From contig NZ_CP029192.1 in NCBI RefSeq assembly GCF_008642315.1, positions 5,890,001-5,954,000 of the forward strand: 64,000 bases of DNA. Reading direction: 5' to 3'. Made by a program: the position numbers and the translations under genes. The notes under the pieces were generated by a model. It did not search any database and was not told where the DNA came from. It was given only the letters and a program-made list of their open reading frames with translations. Source of the DNA: Streptomyces venezuelae. Lineage in GTDB: Bacteria > Actinomycetota > Actinomycetes > Streptomycetales > Streptomycetaceae. Positions 34,064-41,113 of the stretch are shown one piece after another (within the stretch, counting starts at the first letter, position 1; every line of letters begins with the position of its first letter).

Positions 34064-35239
34064 TCAGGCGGCCGCCGGGACCGGGGAGGCCGTACCGGCC
34101 GCCGGGTCGGGCGTGGAGCTCTCGCCGACCAGGGCCGCCAGGAGTTCGACGATGTGCCGGGAGGCGCGGGCGTCCCCGAAGGGGCTGGGGGTCGCGGCGA
34201 GCCGGTGCAGTCCCGCCCGGCCCTCGTCGAGCACGCGCCGCGCCGCGCGGCCGACCTCGGGGCCCGGCTCGACCAGCTCGGCGAACCCCGCGGCGACGGC
34301 CTCGGGCCGCTCGGTGGACCGGCGCACCACGACGAGCGGCCGCCCGAGGACGGTGACCTCCTCCTGCACACCGCCGGAGTCGGAGACGAGCAGCGCCGCG
34401 TGGCGGGCGAGCGCGAGGAACTCCCCGTACCCGATGGGCGGCAGCAGCGTGAGCGCCGCGAGAAGCCCGTCGAGCCCGGCGGCCTCGGCGCGGGCACGGG
34501 TGCGCGGGTGCAGCGGGACGAGGACGGGCAGCCGCTCGGCGAGGGCGGCCAGCTCGGTCAGGACGGCGCGGAGCGCGGCGGGGTCGTCGGTGTTCTCGGG
34601 CCGGTGGACGGTGGCGAGGACGTAGGAGTCCGGGGTGAGCCCGTGCCCGGCGAGGAGCGCGGCGCGCTCGGCGTCGGAGGGCAGCGTGTCACGGACGGCC
34701 TCCACGACCGTGTTGCCGGTGACGGCGATCCGCCCGGCGGGGATCGACTCGGCGAGGAGGTTGGCGCGGTTGTCCTCGGTGGCGGCGCACAGCACGTCGG
34801 AGAGCTGGTCGATGAGGACGCGGTTGTGCTCCTCGGGCATGGCGCGGTCGTGGCTGCGCAGGCCCGCCTCGACGTGGACGAGGGGGATGCCGCGGGCGTT
34901 GGCGGCGAGCGCGCCGGAGAGCGCGGCGTTGGTGTCGCCCTGTACGACGACGGCGCGCGGCGGCCGGGCGGCGAACTCCGCGTCGAGCTGGGCGAGGGCG
35001 ACGGAGATCTGCACGGCACGGGTCTGCCCGCCGACGCCGGCGAGCAGGGTGGGCTCGGGCAGCCCGAGCTCGGCGAGGAACCGCCCGGAGAGGGAGTCGT
35101 CGTAGTGCTGCCCGGTGTGGATCACCCGGGCCTCCGCGCCGAGCGCCCGCACTAGGGGCGCCATTTTGACCAGCTCGGGCCGGGTACCGAGAACGACGGC
35201 TACACCGGCGGGGGCGGGACGGGTGGGGGCGGTGAACAC
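34064..35239 (-). CDS. wecB: UDP-N-acetylglucosamine 2-epimerase (non-hydrolysing)
   Basis: Makes UDP-ManNAc from UDP-GlcNAc for surface glycans. The 391-residue protein has GTRPELVKMAPLVRAL near the N terminus, TGQHYDDSLSG, VQGDTNAALSGALAA, the HVEAGLRS block followed by PEEHNRVLIDQLSD, and SDSGGVQEE near 270: the full WecB set. I chose GTG at 35239 (VFTAPTRPA) because GGAG is 8 bases upstream; an earlier ATG at 35284 is open. It is upstream of the GT2 gene and probably in one operon. The gene name is by family only. Confidence 0.9.
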   Translation of the reverse strand: MFTAPTRPAPAGVAVVLGTRPELVKMAPLVRALGAEARVIHTGQHYDDSLSGRFLAELGLPEPTLLAGVGGQTRAVQISVALAQLDAEFAARPPRAVVVQGDTNAALSGALAANARGIPLVHVEAGLRSHDRAMPEEHNRVLIDQLSDVLCAATEDNRANLLAESIPAGRIAVTGNTVVEAVRDTLPSDAERAALLAGHGLTPDSYVLATVHRPENTDDPAALRAVLTELAALAERLPVLVPLHPRTRARAEAAGLDGLLAALTLLPPIGYGEFLALARHAALLVSDSGGVQEEVTVLGRPLVVVRRSTERPEAVAAGFAELVEPGPEVGRAARRVLDEGRAGLHRLAATPSPFGDARASRHIVELLAALVGESSTPDPAAGTASPVPAAA

Positions 35240-35393
35240 GCAGGGCACTCCAGGAGAAACAGAACAAACAGCGACGTACCTCATGCAGAGTGCGGCGCGA
35301 CGGTTGCACCCTCGGATCGCCTTCGGTTGCGCGACGGTTGCATCCGGCCGCTTTGCCGGGAAAAGGCCTTTGGTCCCGGCCTTTCGGCACGTC

Positions 35394-35459
35394 GGGGCCC
35401 GGGGGAGTCGCCGCTAGGGGCCCGGGGAGTCGCCGCTAAGGGGCGCGGGGAACTGCGCG
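35394..35459. repeat. intergenic repeat: two 23-bp tandem units plus a Streptomyces-type element arm
   Basis: GGGGCCCGGGGGAGTCGCCG-type units at 35394-35416 and 35417-35439, then GGGGCGCGGGGAACTGCGCG at 35440-35459, which matches the element between tig and clpP1 at 23175-23194 in 19 of 20 positions. It lies between wecB and the response regulator gene. Confidence 0.7.
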
Positions 35460-35501
35460 CCAAGCCCCCACCGGCCCGCGGTGCACGAACGCCCCCACCC
35501 G

Positions 35502-36188
35502 CTACCGCGCCCCGCGATACCGGTACCCGACCCCCCGCACCGACTCCACCGGATCCTCGACCGCCGAAGCCTCCGGCACGGACAACCGCCGCCGCAACCT
35601 CAGCACCGCGAACTTCACCCGCTCCCGCCCGCTCCCGTCCGGCGAGTCCCACACCAGGTCGAGAAGCTGCTCGTTGGTGACGACGCGCCCCCGGTTGCGG
35701 ACCAGCACCTGAAGCAGCCGGTACTCGATGTCGCTCAGCCGGACCTCCCGCCCCTGCCACACCGCGGACCGCCGCTCCGGCACCATCCGGAGCCCCGCCT
35801 CCACGTAGTCGCCGCGCCACTGATCGGGCCGGCTCCTCCGCAGCAGCGCCTCGATGCGGGCCAGCAGCTCCTGCGTGTCGAAGGGCTTGGTCACGTAGTC
35901 GTCGGCGCCCGCGCGCAGCCCCCGTACCCGTTCCGCCGGACTCGTACGGCCCGAGAGGATGAGGACGGGCAGGTCGGTCATGTCCCGCGTACGGTCGAGG
36001 ACCTCCCAGCCGTCGAGCCCGGGCAGCACCAGGTCGAGGATCATCAGGGCGGGGCGTTCCGCGAAGAGCAGACGCAGCGCGGTCTGGCCGTCCTCGGCGA
36101 GCACGGTCTCGTAGCCGGCCCGGTCGAGGACGGTGCGCAGCGCGAGACCGAGATCCGGGTCGTCCTCGACGACGAGCAGACCGGTCAT
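35502..36188 (-). CDS. response regulator, OmpR family (receiver plus winged helix)
   Basis: A 228-residue DNA-binding regulator. Receiver domain 1-120 with acidic D9, D10, phosphorylation site D52 in LDLVLPGLDG, Ser in LSG and Lys in KPF; winged-helix DNA-binding domain about 135-228 ending RGVGYRY. The ATG at 36188 overlaps the stop codon of the histidine kinase gene (ATGA), so the two are translated together with the kinase first. The order is membrane protein, kinase, regulator. Target genes are not shown by the sequence. Confidence 0.93.
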   Translation of the reverse strand: MTGLLVVEDDPDLGLALRTVLDRAGYETVLAEDGQTALRLLFAERPALMILDLVLPGLDGWEVLDRTRDMTDLPVLILSGRTSPAERVRGLRAGADDYVTKPFDTQELLARIEALLRRSRPDQWRGDYVEAGLRMVPERRSAVWQGREVRLSDIEYRLLQVLVRNRGRVVTNEQLLDLVWDSPDGSGRERVKFAVLRLRRRLSVPEASAVEDPVESVRGVGYRYRGAR

Positions 36189-37408
36189 CCGCGCCCGGCA
36201 GAAGCAGAGCCAGCCCCAGCCCCAGAACCAGCCCCAGACGCGGCCGCCGACGACACCCCCACCGCCGACTCCGCCCCCACCGCCGGCCGCCCCGTGGGCA
36301 ACCGCACCACCACAGCCGTCCCCTCCCCCTCCCCACCGTGCACGGCGACGTGCCCGTCGTGCAGCCGCACGGTGTCCCGGACCGCGGAGAGCCCGAGCCC
36401 GGTCCCCGGATACGCGCCGCGACGGGCGTTGGGTGCCCGTACGAACTCGGTGAAGACCTCCTCCTGGAACTCCTTGGGGATGCCGATGCCGGTGTCGGCG
36501 ACGGAGATCTCCCACCCCGTGCCGTCCGGCTCGTCATAGGGGTGGGCCGACACCGTCACCGTGCCGCCCGCCGGGGTGAACTTCACGGCGTTGTCGAGCA
36601 GCGCGGCGAGCGCGTTCTCCAGGAGGCCGCGGTCGGCGTACGCGGGCGGACCCGGCTCGTGGGCGTGGACCAGAAAGAGGCCCGCGGTCTCCGCGCGGGG
36701 CTGCAGCTCGCCCGTGAGGCGCCCCAGGAGCCGGGCCATGTCGACGCGTGCGTACGCCGTCTCCTGGCGGCCCCCCGCGGCGGTCGCCGCCGTCGCGGCG
36801 TGCAGCAGCCCGTCGACCATCTCCTGCATGCGCTGCGCGTTGCGCCGGATCGTGTGCAGGTACGTGGCCTGCGCCGCGGAGAGCGGCTCCCCGGACGGCG
36901 GGGCGAGCAGGTCGCAGAAGCTGAGGATCGTGGCGAGCGGGGTGCGCAGCTCGTGCGAGGCGCGGGCGGTGAACTCGGACCGCTCGCGGGCGAGCTCCCC
37001 CAGCGTGTGGATGTGGCGCCGCAGGTCGGTCTCGCGGCGGCGCCGCTCGGTGATGTCCTCGGCCAGCCAGAGCACGCCGACCCGTTGGCCGGCCACGTCG
37101 ATCGGCCGGCGGCTGGTCCGCAGGAGTCGGCCGTCGAGGAACCGGACCTCGGCGGTCCGAGGGAAGTGGCGGCGGTTGAGCTGCCGCAGGGAGGTGCTGC
37201 CCGAGGGCAGCTGTTCCGCGACGGCCGCGGCGAGGGCCTCGACCGGCGCGCCGGACGACGTGTCGACGTCCTGCAGCCGCGCCAACTCCACGAGTACGCG
37301 GTTGACGGCCACGATCCGGTTGTCGGCACCGACGAGCAGCGCGCCCTCGGGCACCGCGGCGAGCAGGGCCTCGGCGACCTGTGCGGTCAGCCGCAGGTTC
37401 AGGGGCAC
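36185..37408 (-). CDS. sensor histidine kinase (PAS, HisKA, HATPase)
   Basis: A 407-residue kinase without obvious membrane segments: a PAS-like sensing region about 10-120, HisKA with H152 in ASHELRTPLATIL, then the N box ENALAALLDNAVKF, G1 box DTGIGIP and G2 box GTGLGLS. A Gly/Ala/Ser-rich tail of about 35 residues ends the protein. I take GTG at 37408 as the start, 4 bases after the stop codon of the preceding membrane protein gene; the open frame upstream is a shadow of that gene. It pairs with the OmpR-type regulator, whose ATG overlaps its stop. Confidence 0.9.
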   Translation of the reverse strand: MPLNLRLTAQVAEALLAAVPEGALLVGADNRIVAVNRVLVELARLQDVDTSSGAPVEALAAAVAEQLPSGSTSLRQLNRRHFPRTAEVRFLDGRLLRTSRRPIDVAGQRVGVLWLAEDITERRRRETDLRRHIHTLGELARERSEFTARASHELRTPLATILSFCDLLAPPSGEPLSAAQATYLHTIRRNAQRMQEMVDGLLHAATAATAAGGRQETAYARVDMARLLGRLTGELQPRAETAGLFLVHAHEPGPPAYADRGLLENALAALLDNAVKFTPAGGTVTVSAHPYDEPDGTGWEISVADTGIGIPKEFQEEVFTEFVRAPNARRGAYPGTGLGLSAVRDTVRLHDGHVAVHGGEGEGTAVVVRLPTGRPAVGAESAVGVSSAAASGAGSGAGAGSASAGRG

Positions 37409-37412
37409 GGCA

Positions 37413-38180
37413 CTAGCCGACGGGCCCGGTGACACCACCGGACACCCCGACGCCCCCGGACGCCTCGTCGGCCTCCACGGCCTCCGTGGCCTGCGCCGGA
37501 ACCGGCCGCACAAGACCGTCGGACACAGCCTCGTCGGACACAGCCTCGGGAGGCACCCCCGGCCCCGGCACCGGCACAGACGCCGGCACCGGCACCGGCC
37601 CCGGCTGCACCGGCGGCCCCAACGGCGTGAAGTCGAGCCCGAGCCGCTCCAGCTCCGCCTCGGCCAGCGCGTCCAGCGTCTCGGGATCACCGTGCCGCCA
37701 GCCCCAGGCGAGGCTGCCCGGCGTCGCGTCCGGGATCTCCGACGCGGTGAGGGCCACTTCGTGCAGCGGTCTGAGCAACGTACGCAGGGCGAGCAGCTCA
37801 CGGCCGTCGTCGGAGGCGGCGAGGTCACGGGCGGCGCCCGCCTGCCGGATCCACCGCAGCCGGCGCGGCAGCCAGGCGTTCAGCACGAGGCCGACCGGGA
37901 CGACGAAGAGCGCGACGGCCCCGACGGCCACAGCGGTCCGTACGGTCACCGGATCCATCGCGTCGACGACGGCCGCGATGCGTCGCAGCGCGTTGTCGAC
38001 GCGGCCGCCGACCAGCGGGAGCGGCGCGCTGTGCTGTTGCAGGGCGCGGGGGAGGGCGAGCAGACAGGCCAGCCTGTAGGTGACGACGGCCGCGGTGGCC
38101 CACAGCGCGGTCCACAGGAGGACCCCGGCGTCACCGGCGAGCTGATGGGTCCGCCTGGCGGGATTCTGGGCATACCACAT
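37413..38180 (-). CDS. uncharacterised membrane protein, actinobacterial type
   Basis: A 255-residue protein beginning MWYAQNPARRTHQLAGD, a start I recognise from a family of unassigned Streptomyces membrane proteins. It has two membrane segments (about residues 20-44 and 80-103) and a cytoplasmic C-terminal half that ends in a Pro/Val-rich and Gly/Val-rich tail. It is the first gene of a three-gene run with the kinase and the regulator, so it may be an input or accessory protein for them. No catalytic motif is seen. The ATG at 38180 has only a weak ribosome site (CGGA). Confidence 0.75.
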   Translation of the reverse strand: MWYAQNPARRTHQLAGDAGVLLWTALWATAAVVTYRLACLLALPRALQQHSAPLPLVGGRVDNALRRIAAVVDAMDPVTVRTAVAVGAVALFVVPVGLVLNAWLPRRLRWIRQAGAARDLAASDDGRELLALRTLLRPLHEVALTASEIPDATPGSLAWGWRHGDPETLDALAEAELERLGLDFTPLGPPVQPGPVPVPASVPVPGPGVPPEAVSDEAVSDGLVRPVPAQATEAVEADEASGGVGVSGGVTGPVG

Positions 38181-38266
38181 GGTCCGATTTGACCCCCGGC
38201 ACGCGCCGGGAGCGGGCAGCCGCGCCGAAAATACACCCGTTGTGTGCACGCCCAAGTGGTTCGACC

Positions 38267-38294
38267 GTGTTCATCGGTGTTCATCGTGTTCATC
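38267..38294. promoter_or_regulatory. three direct repeats GTGTTCATC in a divergent promoter
   Basis: GTGTTCATC occurs at 38267-38275, 38277-38285 and 38286-38294, nearly helically phased (10, 9 bp). It lies between the divergent membrane protein and DesK-type kinase genes. Spaced direct repeats like this often bind a regulator, but its identity is unknown. Confidence 0.5.
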
Positions 38295-38370
38295 CGCAAA
38301 GCGCAGGCGTGCGGCAAATCACCAAATCAGGGACGTAGGTCCGGTGGACCGGGCCGAAAGACCTTGGATG

Positions 38371-39540
38371 ATGGAGAGCATGCGCACCTTGCCCGCCGCC
38401 CAGGCGATTCGCCAGGCGGCGGCCACGGCCGGCCGCCTCGGCGGGCGCTGGTCGCGGGAGCCGCGCGCCCTGGACATCCTGACCGCGCTGAGCGCGTTCG
38501 CGCTGATGAGCCTGGACGTCCCCGGCCTCGCCGAGGCGGACAACTCCCTCAACGGCCCGCTGGCCGTGCTGGCCCTCGCGGGCGGCGCGTCCTCACTTCT
38601 GCTGCGTCGCAGGGCGCCCTGGGTGACGTACGCGGTGGCGCTCTGCTTCCTTGGCTGGCTGCACGAACTGACGCTCGCCCAGTTCGCGCTGTACTCCCTG
38701 GGGCGCTACCGGGGCCGTCTCGCCGGGGCGGCCGGCGTCGTCGGGTACGTCGCGTTCGCGTACGTGATGTTCAACCTGCCCGGCTGGCCGGTGCACCGGG
38801 GGGACACGCTCGGCGAGTTCTCCAGCCTGGTCGTCCCGATCGGGGTGCTCGCGGCGGGCGTCGGCGTCGCCGCGAACCGGCAGGACCTGGTCCGCGAGCT
38901 GGAGGCGCAGCGCGTGGAGACGGAGACGCTGCACGCGGTCCAGCGGGAGCGGACCCGTATCGCCCGCGACGTGCACGACTTCGTGGGCCGCGAGCTGACG
39001 CTCCTCAGTGTCCGCTCGCAGGTCCTGGCGCGCCGGGCCGAGGGCGGCCCCTTCGAGGACGGCTTCGAGGAGCTCTCGGAGACGGCGCGCAGCGCGCACC
39101 GGATGCTGAACGAGATCATCGTGCAGCGCGGCACGGACGGCGCCCCCACACCGGGCCTGGCAGCGCTCCCCGAACTGGCCGAGCGCAGCGGCCGCGCGGG
39201 CAGCCCCGTCGACCTCCTGATCGACGAAGAGGCCCATTCCCTCTCCCCGCTCCGCCAGGCGGCCGTGCACCGGGTGGTCCAGGAGTGCCTGACGAACGCG
39301 GCGAAGCACGCGCCGGGCGAGCGGGTCGCGGTCCGCGTGGCCCTGCACGGCGGCCGCCTCCACATCACGGTCACCAACCCGCTCCCCACCACGGCCCCGC
39401 CCGCCGCCCCGGTCTCCGCGGGCACGGGCACGACGGGCATGGCGGAACGGATCAGAGCGGTGGGCGGCACGTTCGAGGCGGGCGCGAAGCGGCACACGTA
39501 CGAGGTGCGAGCAACCCTCTCAGCAGGCGAACCGTCCTGA
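38371..39540 (+). CDS. orphan sensor histidine kinase (DesK/NarX type)
   Basis: A 389-residue kinase with about five membrane segments (residues 38-165), a short coiled coil, a dimerisation/phosphoacceptor helix with H202 in ERTRIARDVHD and a HATPase domain with N box QECLTNAAKHAPG. The usual DxG of the G1 box is replaced by TVTNPLP, as in many kinases of this class. Its partner would be a LuxR-type regulator, but none is next to it, so it is an orphan. Start uncertain: ATG at 38371, with another ATG at 38368 and at 38380 (GGAG nearby). The 3' end merges with a repeat array. Confidence 0.88.
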   Translation: MESMRTLPAAQAIRQAAATAGRLGGRWSREPRALDILTALSAFALMSLDVPGLAEADNSLNGPLAVLALAGGASSLLLRRRAPWVTYAVALCFLGWLHELTLAQFALYSLGRYRGRLAGAAGVVGYVAFAYVMFNLPGWPVHRGDTLGEFSSLVVPIGVLAAGVGVAANRQDLVRELEAQRVETETLHAVQRERTRIARDVHDFVGRELTLLSVRSQVLARRAEGGPFEDGFEELSETARSAHRMLNEIIVQRGTDGAPTPGLAALPELAERSGRAGSPVDLLIDEEAHSLSPLRQAAVHRVVQECLTNAAKHAPGERVAVRVALHGGRLHITVTNPLPTTAPPAAPVSAGTGTTGMAERIRAVGGTFEAGAKRHTYEVRATLSAGEPS

Positions 39541-39691
39541 CGCGACACGCACCGCAACCTTCCCGTCGGGCGAACGGGCCTGACGCGCCACGAGCCGCAA
39601 CCTTCCCCGTCGGGCCAACAGGCTTGACGCGCCACGAGCCGCAACCTTCCTGCCGGGCGAACGGGCCTGACGCGCCACGGTCCGCACCCGC
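39537..39691. repeat. tandem array of about 3.5 copies of a 43-44-bp unit
   Basis: Units CTGACGCG.CACG...CGCAACCTTCC..GGGC at 39537-39579, 39580-39623 and 39624-39666, then a partial copy to 39691. The last bases of the kinase gene (GGCGAACCGTCCTGA) already resemble the unit. No open frame with good codon use is present. Confidence 0.8.
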
Positions 39692-39825
39692 GAGACGGCG
39701 AGAGGGGGCGTGTCGGGATGTCTGCCCGGAGCACGGCGAGCGACGCTCCGGGCAGGAGGCGGCCGACGCGGCGCAGGGATAGCGAGGACGGACATCCCGA
39801 CGCGCCCCCGCCCCCGCACACACCG

Positions 39826-39922
39826 CAGGCGGCCCACCACGCACCCCAGGCGGCCCACCACACACCCCAGGCGACCCACCACGCACCCCAGGTGGCCCAC
39901 CACGCACCCCAGGCGGCCCACC
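39826..39922. repeat. 21-bp minisatellite, about 4.6 copies
   Basis: Units of the form CAGGCGGCCCACCACGCACC at 39826, 39847, 39868 and 39889, and a shortened one from 39910, with one or two substitutions per unit. The array ends 6 bases before the stop codon of the MreB-like gene on the minus strand. Confidence 0.85.
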
Positions 39923-39928
39923 CGCCCC

Positions 39929-40945
39929 CTACGCCGCCGACATCACCCGCTCAAGCCCGTCGAAGTCCTCCACGCACTTCCCGCACCCCATGGCCACGCT
40001 GTCCAGCGGATCGTCCGCCACGAACACCGGGATGCCCGTCGCCGACGCGATGCGCAGGTCGAGGGCGGGCAGCAGCGCGCCACCACCCGTGAGCACGATG
40101 CCGTGCTCCATGATGTCGCCGGAGAGCTCCGGCGGGCACTCCTCCAGCGTCGTCTTGACCGCCGCGATGATCTGCTCGATCGGCTCGTCGAGCGCGGCCC
40201 GCACCTCACGTGCCGTCAGGTCGAGCGTCTTCGGGAGGCCGCCCACCTTCTCCCGCCCCCGCACGGTGAACGTCCGCATCTCCAGGGCGTCCTCACCCGG
40301 CACCGGCCACGCCGACCCGATGCCGACTTTGATGTCCTCGGCGGTGCGCTCGCCGATGAGCAGCGCGTGCTCCTTGCGGACGTAGTCGGTGATGGCGGTG
40401 TCGAGCCGGTCGCCGCCCACCCGCAGCGACTGGGCCGTGACGATGCCGCCCAGGGAGATCACCGCGACCTCGGTGGTCCCGCCGCCGATGTCGACGACCA
40501 TCGACCCGCGGGGCTCGGCGACCGGCAGCCCCGCGCCGATGGCCGCCGCCATGGGCTCCTCGACCAGGTGGACGGCGCGCGCCCCGGCCCGTTGCGAGGC
40601 GTGCACGATCGCGCGCCGCTCCACGGGAGTGACGCCGCTCGGCACGCAGACGACCATGCGCGTACGGGGACGGCGCCCCGGCACGGCCTTGCGCACGAAG
40701 TGCCGGATCAGTTCCTCGGCCGCTTCGTAGTCGCTGATCACGCCGTCGCGCAGCGGCCGGATGGCGGTGATGGACCCGGGCGTCCGCCCGATGGTCTCCT
40801 TGGCCTCCGCCCCCACGGCGAGCACCCCGCTCTTGCCGCCCTTGTCCGCGCGCACGGCGACCACCGACGGCTCGTTGAGCACGATCCCCTTGCCGCGCAC
40901 ATAGAGGAGGGTGTTCGCAGTGCCGAGGTCGATACCTATGTCCAT
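39929..40945 (-). CDS. MreB-like actin-family protein (second copy; Mbl-like)
   Basis: A 338-residue bacterial actin. It keeps the actin ATPase phosphate loops [17 protein letters not shown] and [19 protein letters not shown], the adenosine loop [12 protein letters not shown] and the overall length of MreB, and is clearly similar to the canonical mreB product in this window. It has a short insert with a Lys/Gly-rich loop (DKGGKSGV) and lacks the N-terminal membrane-binding MSFIGRD segment. The ATG at 40945 has only a weak ribosome site. It faces the orphan kinase (convergent) and is divergent from folC. Streptomyces carry Mbl-type paralogues, so it may be that, but being this close to mreB is unusual. 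Confidence 0.9.
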   Translation of the reverse strand: MDIGIDLGTANTLLYVRGKGIVLNEPSVVAVRADKGGKSGVLAVGAEAKETIGRTPGSITAIRPLRDGVISDYEAAEELIRHFVRKAVPGRRPRTRMVVCVPSGVTPVERRAIVHASQRAGARAVHLVEEPMAAAIGAGLPVAEPRGSMVVDIGGGTTEVAVISLGGIVTAQSLRVGGDRLDTAITDYVRKEHALLIGERTAEDIKVGIGSAWPVPGEDALEMRTFTVRGREKVGGLPKTLDLTAREVRAALDEPIEQIIAAVKTTLEECPPELSGDIMEHGIVLTGGGALLPALDLRIASATGIPVFVADDPLDSVAMGCGKCVEDFDGLERVMSAA

Positions 40946-40985
40946 GATCGCCAAGTTTGCCCAACGGCTCCCCGAAGCGGAGGGA

Positions 40986-41056
40986 CGAAGGTCCCGAATC
41001 GGACGGGCCGAAGGTCCCGACGAAGATTCCGGCGAAGGTCCCGCCGAAGGTCCCGG
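40986..41056. repeat. 12-bp tandem repeats in the folC promoter region
   Basis: CGAAGGTCCCG-type units start at 41009, 41021, 41033 and 41045, an exact 12-bp period, with a further copy at 40986. The array lies between the divergent MreB-like gene and folC, just upstream of the folC -10 element. Confidence 0.75.
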
Positions 41057-41100
41057 GCTCCGGCCGACAGGTCCTGACGACGGCTGTCGGTGCCGCTCCG

Positions 41101-41106
41101 TAGACT
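41101..41106 (+). promoter_or_regulatory. -10 element of a probable leaderless folC transcript
   Basis: TAGACT ends 7 bases before the GTG start of folC; there is no purine-rich ribosome site. Confidence 0.55.
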
Positions 41107-41113
41107 GGCGTAC

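Noticed and set aside
39826..39922. 21-bp repeats as a CRISPR array
   Set aside because: Units are directly adjacent with no unique spacers and no cas genes; it is a minisatellite.
39718..40092. Plus-strand open frame of 124 codons with HHAPQAA repeats
   Set aside because: It reads through the minisatellite and into the MreB-like gene in the wrong frame; no ribosome site and no homology I recognise.
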